Shown: piece by piece, positions 38,274 through 48,563 of the stretch
Numbering within the stretch: position 1 is the first letter of the stretch
How the letters are laid out: each line of letters starts with the position of its first letter
Assembly (NCBI RefSeq): GCF_013822795.1
Contig: NZ_PNLB01000009.1
Span: 62,001 to 126,000 of the forward strand
Source: Phenylobacterium sp.
GTDB lineage: Bacteria; Pseudomonadota; Alphaproteobacteria; Caulobacterales; Caulobacteraceae
Reading direction: 5' to 3'
Length of the DNA: 64,000 nt
The notes under the pieces: model-generated
The model's database searches: none
Seen by the model: the letters and a program-made list of their open reading frames with translations, nothing else
Told to the model about the DNA's origin: nothing
Program-made: the position numbers and the translations under genes

Positions 38274-39260
38274 CTACTTCGGGAAGCGGCGCCCCATCCA
38301 GTCCAGGATGAGCCGGTTGACCTCGTCGGGCTTCTCCTGCTGCGTCCAGTGGCCGCTGTCGGTGATCAGCACCTTCTCCAGATCGGAGATCACCTCTTCC
38401 ATGCCGTCGGCCATGGCCGGCGACAGCACCACGTCCTTCTCGGCCATGATCATCAGGCACGGGACGCCGTCGATCCGGGTCGGGAAGTCGGCCGAGCGCT
38501 CCCAGTTGCGGCTGAAGTTGCGGTACCAGTTGATCCCGCCGGTGAAGCCGGTGGCCTCGAAGGTCTCGACAAAAGCGGCCAGTTCGTCGGCGGTCAGCAG
38601 TTGGTTGGCGGTGTCGGCCTTGTCCCAGGCGTTCAGCGCGTCGCCGAACGCGAAGGTCGAGCCGCCGCTCGGCGGGGCCGCGGCCTGCGCCACAGCGGCC
38701 GGCTTGCGCATGAAGAACCGCATGGTCTTGTCGACGTCGGCGGCCAGCGCCGCGTCGGCGATCCCCGGCTTCTGGAACCAGACGATGTACATGTCTTCGC
38801 CGAACACCTTGCGCATGCCCTCGATCGGGTCGAGCGGCGCGCGGCGCATGAACGGGGTGTTGAGCCCGATGATCCCGGCCACGCGGTCCGGATGCATCAG
38901 CGGCAGCTGCCAGACGACGATCCCGCCCCAGTCGTGGCCGACGAACACGCCCTTGGCCGCGCCCAAGTGATTCAGCAGCCCGACCAGGTCGCCGGTCAGG
39001 TGCTCCATGTCGTAGTCGGTCACCGCCTCGGGCCGCTCAGTCAGGCCATAGCCGCGCTGATCGGGGGCGATCGCCCAGATCCCGGCCGCCTCGCAGGCCG
39101 CCAGCTGGTGGCGCCACGAGAACGCCAGCTCTGGGAAGCCATGGCAAAAGATCAGCGGCACGCCCTGGCCGCGCGGCCCGACTTCGTAATAGGCCATGTC
39201 GATGCCGTTGACCTTGGCGTGCTGGACGGGCGGCATCTGGCGGGCGAGGGCGGTCGACAT
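38274..39260 (-). CDS. Epoxide hydrolase-like alpha/beta hydrolase
   Basis: 328 residues. HGFPELAFSWRHQ is the oxyanion HGxP motif of epoxide hydrolases; nucleophile Asp in VGHDWGGIVVW; cap-domain Tyr in INWYRNFSRNW; His in DSGHWTQQEKP. These residues fit soluble epoxide hydrolase rather than haloalkane dehalogenase. ATG 39260 is preceded by GGAGG at good spacing; the longer upstream frame overlaps the divergent MFS gene. First gene of the minus-strand unit that includes pip and the kinase. Confidence 0.88.
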   Translation of the reverse strand: MSTALARQMPPVQHAKVNGIDMAYYEVGPRGQGVPLIFCHGFPELAFSWRHQLAACEAAGIWAIAPDQRGYGLTERPEAVTDYDMEHLTGDLVGLLNHLGAAKGVFVGHDWGGIVVWQLPLMHPDRVAGIIGLNTPFMRRAPLDPIEGMRKVFGEDMYIVWFQKPGIADAALAADVDKTMRFFMRKPAAVAQAAAPPSGGSTFAFGDALNAWDKADTANQLLTADELAAFVETFEATGFTGGINWYRNFSRNWERSADFPTRIDGVPCLMIMAEKDVVLSPAMADGMEEVISDLEKVLITDSGHWTQQEKPDEVNRLILDWMGRRFPK

Positions 39261-39363
39261 GGCGGGCTTCCTCCGAAGGTTTTGTCCAGCTTGCCAGGGT
39301 TCCTTGCGCGGAAGGCAAGCGGCGCTTGGCGCGATCGGCGCGAATGACGCTAGAAGGGGCCCG

Positions 39364-40578
39364 ATGACCAGCCAGCAAGCCGCCGCCGTCGACCGCACCC
39401 CCTGGGGCCTGGTGTTCCTGCTCGGGGCGCTGACCGCCTTCGCGCCGATGTCGATCGATATGTACCTGCCCAGCCTGCCGGCCATCGGCGCGGATCTGCG
39501 CGCCACCGCCGCGCAGACCCAAGGCACGGTGGCGGCGTTCTTCGCCGGCATGGCCATCGGCCAGTTCTTCTACGGCCCAGCTTCCGACCACTTCGGCCGC
39601 CGCGGCCCGATCCTGGTCGGCGTGGCGATCTATGTCGCCGCCTCGATCGCCTGCGCGCTGGCGACCTCCGGCGACATGCTGATCGCCGCACGCTTCGTCC
39701 AGGCGCTCGGCGGCTGCGCCGGCGGGGTGGTGGCCCGCGCCGTGGTCCGCGACCGCTTCACCCACACCGAAACCGCGCGGATGCTGTCGCTGATGACCCT
39801 GATCATGGGCCTGGCGCCGATCCTCGCCCCGATGCTCGGCGGGCTGCTGCTGACCCTCGGCGGCTGGCGGCTGAACTTCTGGGCCTTGGCCTTGTTCGGC
39901 CTGGCCTGCGGCGCGGCGACCCTCCTGTGGCTCAAGGAATCGCGCTCGGCCGAGACCGCCGCCCAGGCCGCCTCCGAAAGTCCGCTGAAAGCCTATCTGG
40001 CCCTGCTGCGTCAGCCGCGCCTGGTCGGCTACGCCCTGGCCGGGGCGCTGAACGGCGCGACCCTCTTCACCTACATCTCGGCCTCGCCGGACCTGCTGAT
40101 CGGAACCTATGGCATCTCGCCCCAGCACTTCGGCTGGGTGTTCGGCCTCAACGCCGCGGCGATCATCGGGGCCAGCCAGGTGAACCGCTACCTGCTGCGC
40201 CGCGCCACGCCCGACGAGGTGTTGGAGCGGGCCAGCCTGGCCGCGGTCCTGGCCTCCATCGCCTTGGCGCTCGCGGCGCTGACCGGCTTTGGCGAGCGCT
40301 GGAGCATCCTGCCGCTGCTGTTCCTGCTGCTGGCCAGCTACGGGTTCATGCAGGGCAACACCATGGCCGGCGCGCTGAATGTCGATCCGCGCCGGGCTGG
40401 TTCGGTCTCGGCGCTGATGGGCGGCGCTTCCTTCGGCGTCGGCGCGTTGGCGGCCAGTCTCTCGGGCGCGTTCCACGACGGCACGCCGCGGCCGATGGCG
40501 GTGGTCATGGCACTGGCGGTGATCGGCTCGGCCATTGCGCTGCGCGTCCTGGCCTTACCCAAGCGCGCTCAGTCCTGA
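39364..40578 (+). CDS. Bcr/CflA family multidrug efflux transporter (MFS)
   Basis: 404 residues, about twelve membrane helices. APMSIDMYLPSLPAIGADL, QFFYGPASDHFGRRGPILVGVAIY and RFVQALGGCAGGVVARAVVRD are the typical Bcr/CflA (DHA1) motifs. Exports drugs such as bicyclomycin-like compounds by proton antiport; the substrate is not predictable. AGAAGGGG lies before ATG 39364. The last 10 bp overlap the end of the convergent DUF423 gene. Confidence 0.9.
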   Translation: MTSQQAAAVDRTPWGLVFLLGALTAFAPMSIDMYLPSLPAIGADLRATAAQTQGTVAAFFAGMAIGQFFYGPASDHFGRRGPILVGVAIYVAASIACALATSGDMLIAARFVQALGGCAGGVVARAVVRDRFTHTETARMLSLMTLIMGLAPILAPMLGGLLLTLGGWRLNFWALALFGLACGAATLLWLKESRSAETAAQAASESPLKAYLALLRQPRLVGYALAGALNGATLFTYISASPDLLIGTYGISPQHFGWVFGLNAAAIIGASQVNRYLLRRATPDEVLERASLAAVLASIALALAALTGFGERWSILPLLFLLLASYGFMQGNTMAGALNVDPRRAGSVSALMGGASFGVGALAASLSGAFHDGTPRPMAVVMALAVIGSAIALRVLALPKRAQS

Positions 40579-40940
40579 GGCTTCTGCATCGCGGCCCAGG
40601 CCAGCACCGCCCAGCCGAGCATGAACAACACGCCGCCGATCGGGGTGATCGCCCCGAACCAGCGCGGGGCGCCCAGCGCCATGGCGAACAGCGAGCCGGA
40701 GAAGATCGCCACGCCCCCCAGGAACAGGGGCGGGGCCACCCGCGCCAGCCGTCCGCCGGCGTTAACCACGGTCACCGACGCGAAGACTGCCAAGGCGTGC
40801 AGGAAGGCGTAGGTTGCACCCGTATGCATCCATTCCTTGGCCTTGGGATCGGTGACGCCATGGGCGGCGAAGGCCCCGAAAGCGACGGCAAGAAAGCCAC
40901 AGATCGCGGCGGCGGACGTCCAGACACGCAGATTGCTCAT
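40569..40940 (-). CDS. DUF423 family small membrane protein
   Basis: 123 residues with four membrane helices and the DUF423 pattern: LAVAFGAFAAHG near the N-terminus, TGATYAFLHALAVF, and LFLGGVAIFSGSLFAMALGAPRWFGAITPIGGVLFMLGWAVL. The function is unknown. ATG 40940 is where the pattern begins. It is divergent from lldD, 56 bp away. Confidence 0.9.
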   Translation of the reverse strand: MSNLRVWTSAAAICGFLAVAFGAFAAHGVTDPKAKEWMHTGATYAFLHALAVFASVTVVNAGGRLARVAPPLFLGGVAIFSGSLFAMALGAPRWFGAITPIGGVLFMLGWAVLAWAAMQKPQD

Positions 40941-40996
40941 GCGCCCTGCGTAGCGACTCCTCCTAGCATTGACCACAAGTACAGGGGGGACGTTCC

Positions 40997-42142
40997 ATGA
41001 AGCCGGCATCGGTCGCCGATTATCGCGAGCTGGCCAGGCGGCGGCTGCCGCCGATGTTCTTCGAGTACATTGACGGCGGCTCCTACGCCGAGGTCACGCT
41101 GGAGCGGAACGTCGCCGACATCGAATCCCTGGCCCTGCGCCAAAGGGTGATGCGCGACATGACCCAGCTCGACATGTCGGTCGAGGTGCTGGGCCAGAAG
41201 ATGAGCATGCCGATCGGGCTCTCGCCGGTCGGCATGGCCGGCATGTACGCCCGGCGCGGCGAGGTGCAGGCCGCCAAGGCCGCCGCGGCCGCCGGCGTCC
41301 CGTTCTGCCTGTCGACCGTCGGCGTCTGTTCCGTCGAGGAGGTCGCTGAGGCGGGCACGCCGCCCTGGTTCCAGCTCTACATGCTCAAGGACCGCGGCTA
41401 CATGCGCGAGCTGCTGGCCAGGGCCAAGGCCGCCGGCTGCCCGGTGCTGGTGTTCACCGTCGACCTGCCGCTGCCCGGCGCGCGCTATCGTGACGTCCGC
41501 TCCGGCTTCACCGGCGCGACGGCCTTTTCCGGGGCGGTGAACACCGCCTGGCAGGGCGTGACGCACCCCGAATGGCTGTGGGACGTCTGGCTGAACGGTC
41601 GCCCGCACAGCCTGGGTTCGGTGTCCGGCGCGATTCCTCAGGGGCGCAGCGTCACCGACTTCCTGAGCTGGATCGCGAAGAATTTTGATCGATCGGTCAC
41701 CTGGGCCGATCTCGACTTCGTCCGCCAGGTCTGGGACGGCCCGATCGTGATCAAGGGCGTGCTCGACCCCGAAGACGCGCGCGATGCGGTTCGCGCCGGG
41801 GCCCAGGGTCTGGTGGTCTCCAACCACGGCGGCCGTCAGCTCGACGGCGTGCGTTCGTCGATCTCGGCCCTGCCGGCGGTTGTCGATGCGGTCGGCGGCG
41901 ATCTCGAAGTCTTTATGGACGGCGGGATTCGCTCAGGGTTGGACGTCCTCAAGGCGCTCAGCCTCGGGGCCAAGGCCTGCTTCGTCGGCCGGGCCTGGGC
42001 CTACGCGCTGGGGGCAGGGGGCCGGCCCATGGTCGCTAAGATGCTAGGCACCCTGCGTTCCGAGCTCGCCACCGCCATGGTCCTGACCGGCTGCAATGCC
42101 GCGCGAGACGCCGATAAGTTGCTACTAGACGTCGCACCTTAG
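40997..42142 (+). CDS. lldD: FMN-dependent L-lactate dehydrogenase
   Basis: 381 residues of the FMN alpha-hydroxyacid dehydrogenase family, oxidising L-lactate to pyruvate at the membrane. FFEYIDGGSYAE, SPVGMAGMYARRGEVQ, WFQLYMLKDR, FTVDLPLPGARYRD, the active-site lysine IKGVLDPEDA and catalytic His in SNHGGRQLDG, and the phosphate-binding MDGGIRSGLDVLKALSLGA are present. Other members of this family oxidise glycolate or mandelate; L-lactate is the most likely substrate from overall resemblance. Confidence 0.92.
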   Translation: MKPASVADYRELARRRLPPMFFEYIDGGSYAEVTLERNVADIESLALRQRVMRDMTQLDMSVEVLGQKMSMPIGLSPVGMAGMYARRGEVQAAKAAAAAGVPFCLSTVGVCSVEEVAEAGTPPWFQLYMLKDRGYMRELLARAKAAGCPVLVFTVDLPLPGARYRDVRSGFTGATAFSGAVNTAWQGVTHPEWLWDVWLNGRPHSLGSVSGAIPQGRSVTDFLSWIAKNFDRSVTWADLDFVRQVWDGPIVIKGVLDPEDARDAVRAGAQGLVVSNHGGRQLDGVRSSISALPAVVDAVGGDLEVFMDGGIRSGLDVLKALSLGAKACFVGRAWAYALGAGGRPMVAKMLGTLRSELATAMVLTGCNAARDADKLLLDVAP

Positions 42143-42202
42143 AAAAACTTTTCAATTCGAGGCGCGCAGGCCCATCGACAAGGGATGATCTTGCCGGGTA
42201 AA

Positions 42203-42223
42203 TGCGCGCCGAATTTGCGCGCA
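42203..42223. promoter_or_regulatory. Inverted repeat in the gltB upstream region
   Basis: TGCGCGC and GCGCGCA are perfect 7-bp arms with the 7-bp spacer CGAATTT, 61 bp before the gltB ATG. Possible operator or leader hairpin for gltBD; no regulator is assigned. Confidence 0.4.
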
Positions 42224-42283
42224 ACAACGGTCGCCGAAAGCCGGCCTTGCTGCGTGCCTGAGTTTTGAGAGCGAGGTATCCCG

Positions 42284-45200
42284 ATGGGAGCTCCCGGGCG
42301 GCAAGGTCTTTACGACCCGCGCAACGAACACGATGCGTGCGGCGTGGGTTTCGTGGCCAATATTAAAGGCCGCAAATCGCATGAGGTCGTGACCGCCGGC
42401 CTGGAGATCCTGATCAACCTGGATCACCGCGGCGCGGTCGGCGCCGACCCGCTGGTCGGCGACGGCGCCGGGATTCTGATTCAGATTCCGGACGCGTTGC
42501 TGCGCGACTGGGCGTCCAAGGAAGGCGTCGATCTGCCGCCGGCCGGCGAGTACGCGGTGGCCATGTGCTTCCTGCCCAGCGACGACGCCGCCCGTGACGT
42601 CGTGATGGCCCAGTTCGAGCACTTCCTGAAGGTCGAGCAGCAGCCGCTTCTGGGCTGGCGCGACGTGCCGGTGAACAATGACGGCCTCGGCGCCGCCGTG
42701 CTGGCCGACATGCCCGTGATCCGCCAGGCGATCATCGGCCGCGGCCCGAACATCCGCAGCCAGGACGCCCACGAGCGCAAGCTGCTGGCGGTCCGCAAGC
42801 AGACCCAGAACCCGCTCGCCGAGCTGGCCGTGAAGCACGGCATTCCCAGCATCGCCGACCTGTACATGCCGTCGCTGTCGACCCGCACCGTGGTCTACAA
42901 GGGCCTGCTGCTCGCCGACCAGGTGGGCACCTTCTACAAGGACCTGCTGGACGAGCGCTGCGAGAGCGCGCTGGCCCTGGTCCACCAGCGTTTCTCGACC
43001 AACACCTTCCCGTCCTGGAAGCTGGCTCACCCGTACCGGTTCATCGCCCACAACGGCGAGATCAACACCGTTCGCGGCAACGTGAACTGGATGAACGCCC
43101 GCCGGCGCACGCTGGAAAGCGACTTGCTGGGCCCCGACCTCAACAAGATGTGGCCGCTGATCCCGCACGGTCAGTCGGACACCGCCTGCCTCGACAACGC
43201 GCTCGAGCTGCTGGTCGCCGGCGGCTATCCGCTGGCCCATGCGGTGATGATGCTGATCCCGGAAGCCTGGGCCGGCAATCCGCTCATGGACGCCAAGCGC
43301 AAGGCTTTCTACGAGTACCACGCCGCCCTGATGGAGCCGTGGGACGGCCCCGCCGCCGTCGCCTTCACCGACGGTCGCCAGATCGGCGCCACGCTCGACC
43401 GTAACGGCCTGCGTCCGGCCCGCTTCATCATCACCGACGAAGACCATGTGATCATGGCTTCGGAAGTCGGCGTGCTGACCGTCCCGGAAGAGCGCATCGT
43501 CCGTAAGTGGCGTCTGCAGCCCGGCAAGATGCTGCTCATCGACATGGAAGAGGGCCGCATCATCGAGGACGAGGAGATCAAGCGCTCCCTGTCCGAGGCC
43601 GAGCCCTACGCCGACTGGCTGCGCGACACCCAGTTCAAGCTGGAAGAGCTGCCCGAGATCGCCTTCAACGAGGCGCTGTCCAACGACGCCGCCCAGCTGC
43701 TCGATCGCCAGCAGGCCTTTGGCTACACCCAGGAGGACGAGCAGTTCTTCCTGGCCCCGATGGCGACCACTGGCGAAGATCCGATCGGCTCCATGGGCGC
43801 CGACACCCCGATCGCCGTGCTCTCCAAGCGCTCGAAGCTGCTCTACGACTACTTCAAGCAGAACTTCGCTCAGGTCACGAACCCGCCCATCGACCCGATC
43901 CGCGAGGAACTGGTCATGAGCCTGGTGTCGATGATCGGCCCGCGTCCGAACCTGCTCGGCCGTCATGCCGGCACTCACAAGCGCCTGGAAGTCTCGCAGC
44001 CGATCCTCACCAATGAGGACCTGGCCAAGATCCGCTCGATCAGCGAACTGCTGGACGGCTCGTTCCGCACCGCGACCATCGACACCACCTGGCCGGCGGG
44101 CGAGGGCGCGCAGGGCCTGGAGCGTGCGCTGGAGCGTCTGTGCCGCGAGGCCACCGACAACGTCCTGGCCGACAAGAACATCCTGATCCTGTCGGACCGC
44201 CGCGTCGGCTCCGACCGCATCCCGATCCCGGCGGCGCTGGCCACGGCCGCCGTCCACCACCACCTGATCCGCCAGGGTCTGCGCATGCAGACCGGCCTGG
44301 TGATCGAGACCGGCGAAGCGCGCGAAGTGCATCACTTCTGCGTCCTGGCCGGTTACGGCGCCGAGGCGGTGAACCCGTATCTGGCGTTCGAGACGCTGGA
44401 AAACCTGCGCCAGCGCGAGGGCATCGGTCTTTCGGCCTACGAGGTCCGCAAGAACTACATCAAGGCCATTGGCAAGGGCGTGCTGAAGGTCATGTCCAAG
44501 ATGGGCATCTCGACCTACCAGTCGTACTGCGGCGCTCAGATCTTCGACGCCGTCGGGCTGTCGTCGGAACTGATCGAGAAGTACTTCACGGGCACGGCGA
44601 CGACGATCGAAGGCATCGGCCTGGCGCAGGTCGCCGAGGAATCGGTGCGCCGCCACCGCGACGCCTATGGCGACAACCCGATCTACGCGACCATGCTGGA
44701 CGTCGGCGGCAGCTACGCCTTCCGTCTGCGCGGCGAGCAGCACGCCTGGACGCCGGAATCCGTTTCCAAGCTGCAGCACGCCGTGCGCGGCGGCCGTTCG
44801 GACGACTACCGGGGCTTCGCCGAGGCCATCAACGAACAGTCCGAGCGCCTGCTGACCATCCGCGGCCTCATGCGGTTCAACTTCAATGCGACCCCGGTTC
44901 CGATCGAGGAGGTCGAACCGGCCAGCGAGATCGTCAAGCGCTTCGCGACCGGCGCGATGAGCTTCGGCTCGATCAGCCGTGAAGCCCACACCACGCTCGC
45001 CGTGGCCATGAACCGCATCGGCGGCCGCTCGAACACCGGGGAGGGCGGCGAGGAATCCGATCGCTTCAAGCCGCTGCCGAACGGCGACTCGATGCGCTCG
45101 GCCATCAAGCAGGTGGCTTCGGGCCGGTTCGGCGTCACCGCTGAATACCTGGTCAACGCCGACGACATCCAGATCAAGATGGCCCAGGGCGCCAAGCCCG

Positions 45201-46927
45201 GCGAAGGCGGCCAGCTGCCCGGCCACAAGGTCGACAAGAACATCGCCCGTGTCCGTCACTCGACGCCGGGCGTGGGCCTGATCAGCCCGCCGCCGCACCA
45301 CGACATCTACTCGATCGAGGATCTGGCCCAGCTGATCCACGACCTGAAGAACGTCAATTCGGGCGCCCGCATCTCCGTGAAGCTGGTGTCGGAAGTGGGC
45401 GTCGGCACCGTCGCCGCCGGCGTCGCCAAGGCGCGCGCCGACCACATCACCATCTCGGGCTTCGAGGGCGGCACCGGCGCTTCGCCGCTGACTTCGCTGG
45501 TCCATGCCGGTTCGCCCTGGGAGATCGGCCTGGCCGAGACCCAGCAGACCCTGCTGCTCAACGGCCTGCGCACCCGCGTCGCGGTGCAGGCGGACGGCGG
45601 CCTGCGGACCGGCCGGGACGTCGCCATCGCCGCCCTGCTGGGCGCCGACGAGTTCGGCTTCGCCACCGCGCCGCTGATCGCCGCCGGCTGCATCATGATG
45701 CGCAAGTGCCACCTGAACACCTGCCCGGTGGGCGTGGCGACCCAGGACCCGGTGCTGCGTGCGCGCTTCACCGGCCAGCCCGAGCACGTGATCAACTACT
45801 TCTTCTTCGTGGCCGAAGAGCTGCGCGAGATCATGGCCTCGCTGGGCTTCCGGACGGTCAACGAGATGGTCGGCCGCGTCGACCGCCTCGACGCCCGCGA
45901 CGCCGTCGACCACTGGAAGGCCGAAGGCGTCGACCTCTCCAAGCTGCTCTATGCGGCCGCTCCGGAAGGCGCCAAGGGCCTCTGGAACATGGACCGCCAG
46001 GACCATGGCCTGGGCAAGGCGCTGGACAACACCCTGATCGCCGACGCCGCTCCGGCGCTGGAGCGGGGCGAACCGGTCCTGCTCGAGTACGCGATCAAGA
46101 ACATCAACCGCACGGCCGGCGCGATGCTGTCGGGCGAGGTGGCCAAGCGCTACGGCCATGCCGGCCTGCCCGAGGACACCATCGCCATCAAGTTCCGCGG
46201 CCAGGCCGGTCAGAGCTTCGGCGCCTTTGCGGCCCGCGGCGTGACGCTGGAACTGACTGGCGACGGCAACGACTATGTCGGCAAGGGCCTTTCGGGCGGC
46301 CGCATCGTCGTGCGCCAACCGGCCGAGGCGCGCCGCGACCCGACCCAGAACATCATCGCCGGCAACACGGTGCTCTACGGCGCTATCGCCGGCGAGGCCT
46401 ACATCCAGGGCGTGGCCGGCGAGCGTTTCGCCGTCCGCAACTCTGGTGCGGTCACCGTCGTCGAGGGCGTGGGCGATCACGGCTGCGAATACATGACCGG
46501 CGGCGTGGTTGTCGTCCTGGGCGACACCGGCCGCAACTTCGCGGCCGGCATGTCCGGCGGCGTGGCCTATGTCTACGATCCCAAGGGCCGCTTCGCTGAA
46601 CTCTGCAACAAGGCGATGGTCGACCTGGAAAAGGTCGAGCCCTCGGCCCCGGCGACCCGCGAGGACGAGCCGTTCCGCCCGAGCCAGCGTTCGTTGTCGG
46701 TCGACAACAACGGCATGGGCGACGTGCTGCGCTTCGACGCCGAACGCCTGCGCATCCTGATCGAGCGGCACCACCTCTATACGGGCTCGGCCCGGGCCCG
46801 CGAGATCCTGGAGAACTGGGACCAGACCCTGACCTCCTTCGTGAAGGTCATGCCCAAGGATTACCGCCGCGCCCTCGTCGAGATGGCCGCGGAACGTCAG
46901 GCGGCTGCGGCCGTCGCGGCGGAATAG
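42284..46927 (+). CDS. gltB: Glutamate synthase (NADPH) large subunit
   Basis: 1547 residues, four-domain GltB. C19 ([12 protein letters not shown]) is the nucleophile of the class II glutaminase domain after a short propeptide is removed. The FMN/2-oxoglutarate barrel contains [29 protein letters not shown] and the 3Fe-4S cluster motif [13 protein letters not shown]; the C-terminal GXGXG beta-helix has [39 protein letters not shown]. It converts glutamine + 2-oxoglutarate to two glutamates, the main ammonia assimilation route with glutamine synthetase. Followed by gltD after 25 bp. Confidence 0.98.
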   Translation: MGAPGRQGLYDPRNEHDACGVGFVANIKGRKSHEVVTAGLEILINLDHRGAVGADPLVGDGAGILIQIPDALLRDWASKEGVDLPPAGEYAVAMCFLPSDDAARDVVMAQFEHFLKVEQQPLLGWRDVPVNNDGLGAAVLADMPVIRQAIIGRGPNIRSQDAHERKLLAVRKQTQNPLAELAVKHGIPSIADLYMPSLSTRTVVYKGLLLADQVGTFYKDLLDERCESALALVHQRFSTNTFPSWKLAHPYRFIAHNGEINTVRGNVNWMNARRRTLESDLLGPDLNKMWPLIPHGQSDTACLDNALELLVAGGYPLAHAVMMLIPEAWAGNPLMDAKRKAFYEYHAALMEPWDGPAAVAFTDGRQIGATLDRNGLRPARFIITDEDHVIMASEVGVLTVPEERIVRKWRLQPGKMLLIDMEEGRIIEDEEIKRSLSEAEPYADWLRDTQFKLEELPEIAFNEALSNDAAQLLDRQQAFGYTQEDEQFFLAPMATTGEDPIGSMGADTPIAVLSKRSKLLYDYFKQNFAQVTNPPIDPIREELVMSLVSMIGPRPNLLGRHAGTHKRLEVSQPILTNEDLAKIRSISELLDGSFRTATIDTTWPAGEGAQGLERALERLCREATDNVLADKNILILSDRRVGSDRIPIPAALATAAVHHHLIRQGLRMQTGLVIETGEAREVHHFCVLAGYGAEAVNPYLAFETLENLRQREGIGLSAYEVRKNYIKAIGKGVLKVMSKMGISTYQSYCGAQIFDAVGLSSELIEKYFTGTATTIEGIGLAQVAEESVRRHRDAYGDNPIYATMLDVGGSYAFRLRGEQHAWTPESVSKLQHAVRGGRSDDYRGFAEAINEQSERLLTIRGLMRFNFNATPVPIEEVEPASEIVKRFATGAMSFGSISREAHTTLAVAMNRIGGRSNTGEGGEESDRFKPLPNGDSMRSAIKQVASGRFGVTAEYLVNADDIQIKMAQGAKPGEGGQLPGHKVDKNIARVRHSTPGVGLISPPPHHDIYSIEDLAQLIHDLKNVNSGARISVKLVSEVGVGTVAAGVAKARADHITISGFEGGTGASPLTSLVHAGSPWEIGLAETQQTLLLNGLRTRVAVQADGGLRTGRDVAIAALLGADEFGFATAPLIAAGCIMMRKCHLNTCPVGVATQDPVLRARFTGQPEHVINYFFFVAEELREIMASLGFRTVNEMVGRVDRLDARDAVDHWKAEGVDLSKLLYAAAPEGAKGLWNMDRQDHGLGKALDNTLIADAAPALERGEPVLLEYAIKNINRTAGAMLSGEVAKRYGHAGLPEDTIAIKFRGQAGQSFGAFAARGVTLELTGDGNDYVGKGLSGGRIVVRQPAEARRDPTQNIIAGNTVLYGAIAGEAYIQGVAGERFAVRNSGAVTVVEGVGDHGCEYMTGGVVVVLGDTGRNFAAGMSGGVAYVYDPKGRFAELCNKAMVDLEKVEPSAPATREDEPFRPSQRSLSVDNNGMGDVLRFDAERLRILIERHHLYTGSARAREILENWDQTLTSFVKVMPKDYRRALVEMAAERQAAAAVAAE

Positions 46928-46952
46928 TCACGAGAGTCGGAGGGACAGCATC

Positions 46953-48404
46953 ATGGGTAAGGTCACCGGCTTTCTCGAGATCGAGCGCCAGGAACGCACT
47001 TACGAGGCGCCGCAAGAGCGCCTGAAGAACTGGAAGGAATTCGTCCACCCCATGCCGGCGGCGGACGTCGCCAAGCAGGCTGCGCGCTGCATGGATTGCG
47101 GGATTCCGTTCTGTCACCAGGGTTGCCCGGTGAACAACCAGATCCCGGACTTCAACAACCTGGTCTATCGCGACCAGTGGAAGACGGCGCTGGAGAACCT
47201 CCAGTCGACCAACAACTTCCCGGAGTTCACCGGCCGCGTGTGCCCGGCGCCCTGCGAGGCGTCCTGCACTCTGAACATCATCGACACCCCGGTCGCCATC
47301 AAGACGGTCGAGTGCGAGATCGTCGATCGCGGCTGGCAGGAAGGCTGGATCGCGCCGCAGATGTCGCCGCGCGGCACCGGCAAGCGCGTCGCCGTCGTCG
47401 GCTCCGGCCCGGCGGGTCTGGCCTGCGCTCAGCAGCTGGCCCGCGCCGGCCACGCCCCGACCGTGTTCGAGAAGAACGACCGGATCGGCGGCCTGCTGCG
47501 CTACGGCATCCCGGACTTCAAGATGGAGAAGCACCTCATCGACCGCCGCGTGGCGCAGATGGAAGGTGAGGGCGTAATCTTCCGGACTAACTTCGAGGTC
47601 GGCAAGACCGTCTCGGTCCAACGCCTGCTCGACGACTACGATGTGCTGGTCATGGCCGGCGGTGCGGAAGATCCGCGCGACCTGCCGATCCCGGGCCGCG
47701 AACTGGCGGGCGTCCATTTCGCGATGGACTTCCTGACCCAGCAGAACAAGCGCAACGCCGGCGACGACGAACTGCGCGCCGCCCCGACCGGCGGCATCTC
47801 GGCCACCGGCAAGCATGTCGTCGTGATCGGCGGCGGCGACACCGGCAGCGACTGCATCGGCACCTCGAACCGCCATGGCGCGGTCCAGGTCACCCAGCTG
47901 GAAATCATGCCGCAGCCGCCGGTTCGCGAGAACAAGCAGCTGACCTGGCCGGACTGGCCGCTGAAGCTGCGCACCTCGTCGAGCCACGAAGAGGGCTGCG
48001 AGCGCGATTTCGCGGTGTCGGCCAAGCGCTTCATCGGCTCGAACGGCAAGGTCGAAGCGGTCGAGTGCGTTCGCGTCGAGTGGGTCGCGGGCGCTGATGG
48101 CCGCCAGTCGCTGCAGGAAGTCGCCGGCAGCGAGTTCCTGATCAAGGCCGACCTGGTGCTGCTGGCCATGGGCTTCGTCGGCCCGCGCCACAACGAGTTC
48201 ATCACCCAGTCGGGCGCTGACCTCGACCCGCGCGGCAACGTCAAGGCGCCGGTCAGCGACTACAAGACCACCTCGGCGAACATCTTCTCCTGCGGCGACA
48301 TGCGCCGCGGCCAGTCGCTGGTCGTGTGGGCGATCCGCGAGGGCCGCCAGTGCGCCCAGGCGGTCGACGAGTACTTGATGGGGACCAGCAAGCTTCCCCG
48401 CTGA
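46953..48404 (+). CDS. gltD: Glutamate synthase small subunit
   Basis: 483 residues. N-terminal cysteine clusters [23 protein letters not shown] and [11 protein letters not shown] bind 4Fe-4S centres; [22 protein letters not shown] is the FAD-binding Rossmann motif and [15 protein letters not shown] the NADPH one; [20 protein letters not shown] is the FAD-closing segment. It passes electrons from NADPH to the FMN of GltB. Preceded by GGAGGGACA. It ends before two complex hairpins. Confidence 0.97.
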   Translation: MGKVTGFLEIERQERTYEAPQERLKNWKEFVHPMPAADVAKQAARCMDCGIPFCHQGCPVNNQIPDFNNLVYRDQWKTALENLQSTNNFPEFTGRVCPAPCEASCTLNIIDTPVAIKTVECEIVDRGWQEGWIAPQMSPRGTGKRVAVVGSGPAGLACAQQLARAGHAPTVFEKNDRIGGLLRYGIPDFKMEKHLIDRRVAQMEGEGVIFRTNFEVGKTVSVQRLLDDYDVLVMAGGAEDPRDLPIPGRELAGVHFAMDFLTQQNKRNAGDDELRAAPTGGISATGKHVVVIGGGDTGSDCIGTSNRHGAVQVTQLEIMPQPPVRENKQLTWPDWPLKLRTSSSHEEGCERDFAVSAKRFIGSNGKVEAVECVRVEWVAGADGRQSLQEVAGSEFLIKADLVLLAMGFVGPRHNEFITQSGADLDPRGNVKAPVSDYKTTSANIFSCGDMRRGQSLVVWAIREGRQCAQAVDEYLMGTSKLPR

Positions 48405-48442
48405 CGCTTAGGCGTTGAGACGGGCCGGCGAGACGCAGCCGA

Positions 48443-48486
48443 GCGTGACAGCTTCAAGTGGAAGCCGGTTGAAGCGACCGTCACGC
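48443..48486 (+). terminator. First complex hairpin after gltD
   Basis: Outer stem GCGTGAC (48443-48449) with GTCACGC (48480-48486), inner stem GCTTCAA (48451-48457) with TTGAAGC (48469-48475), unpaired A on one side and GACC on the other, and an 11-base loop. It begins 39 bp after the gltD stop and is followed by CCTATTCTTT. Probable gltBD terminator. Confidence 0.65.
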
Positions 48487-48500
48487 CCTATTCTTTGAAG

Positions 48501-48554
48501 CTAGACCCTTTCATCCCGGTTCAGGTGATTTCACCTGAACCGGAAAGGGTCTAG
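48501..48554. repeat. 54-bp near-perfect hairpin element upstream of an amidohydrolase gene
   Basis: Outer arms CTAGACCCTTT (48501-48511) and AAAGGGTCTAG (48544-48554) and inner arms CCGGTTCAGGTGA (48516-48528) and TCACCTGAACCGG (48531-48543) are all perfect; only CATC is bulged and TT is in the loop. 48 of 54 bases pair. It ends 9 bp before the next ATG. It looks like a mobile or REP-type intergenic palindrome as much as a terminator. I saw no second copy in the window. Confidence 0.75.
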
Positions 48555-48563
48555 GGCAGGGGC

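Noticed and set aside
42152..46774. Very long open frame (about 1540 codons) on the strand opposite gltB
   Set aside because: It is the antisense shadow of a high-GC, strongly codon-biased gene. Its translation is rich in Arg, Ala, Gly and His repeats with no known domain, and gltB is fully supported by motifs.
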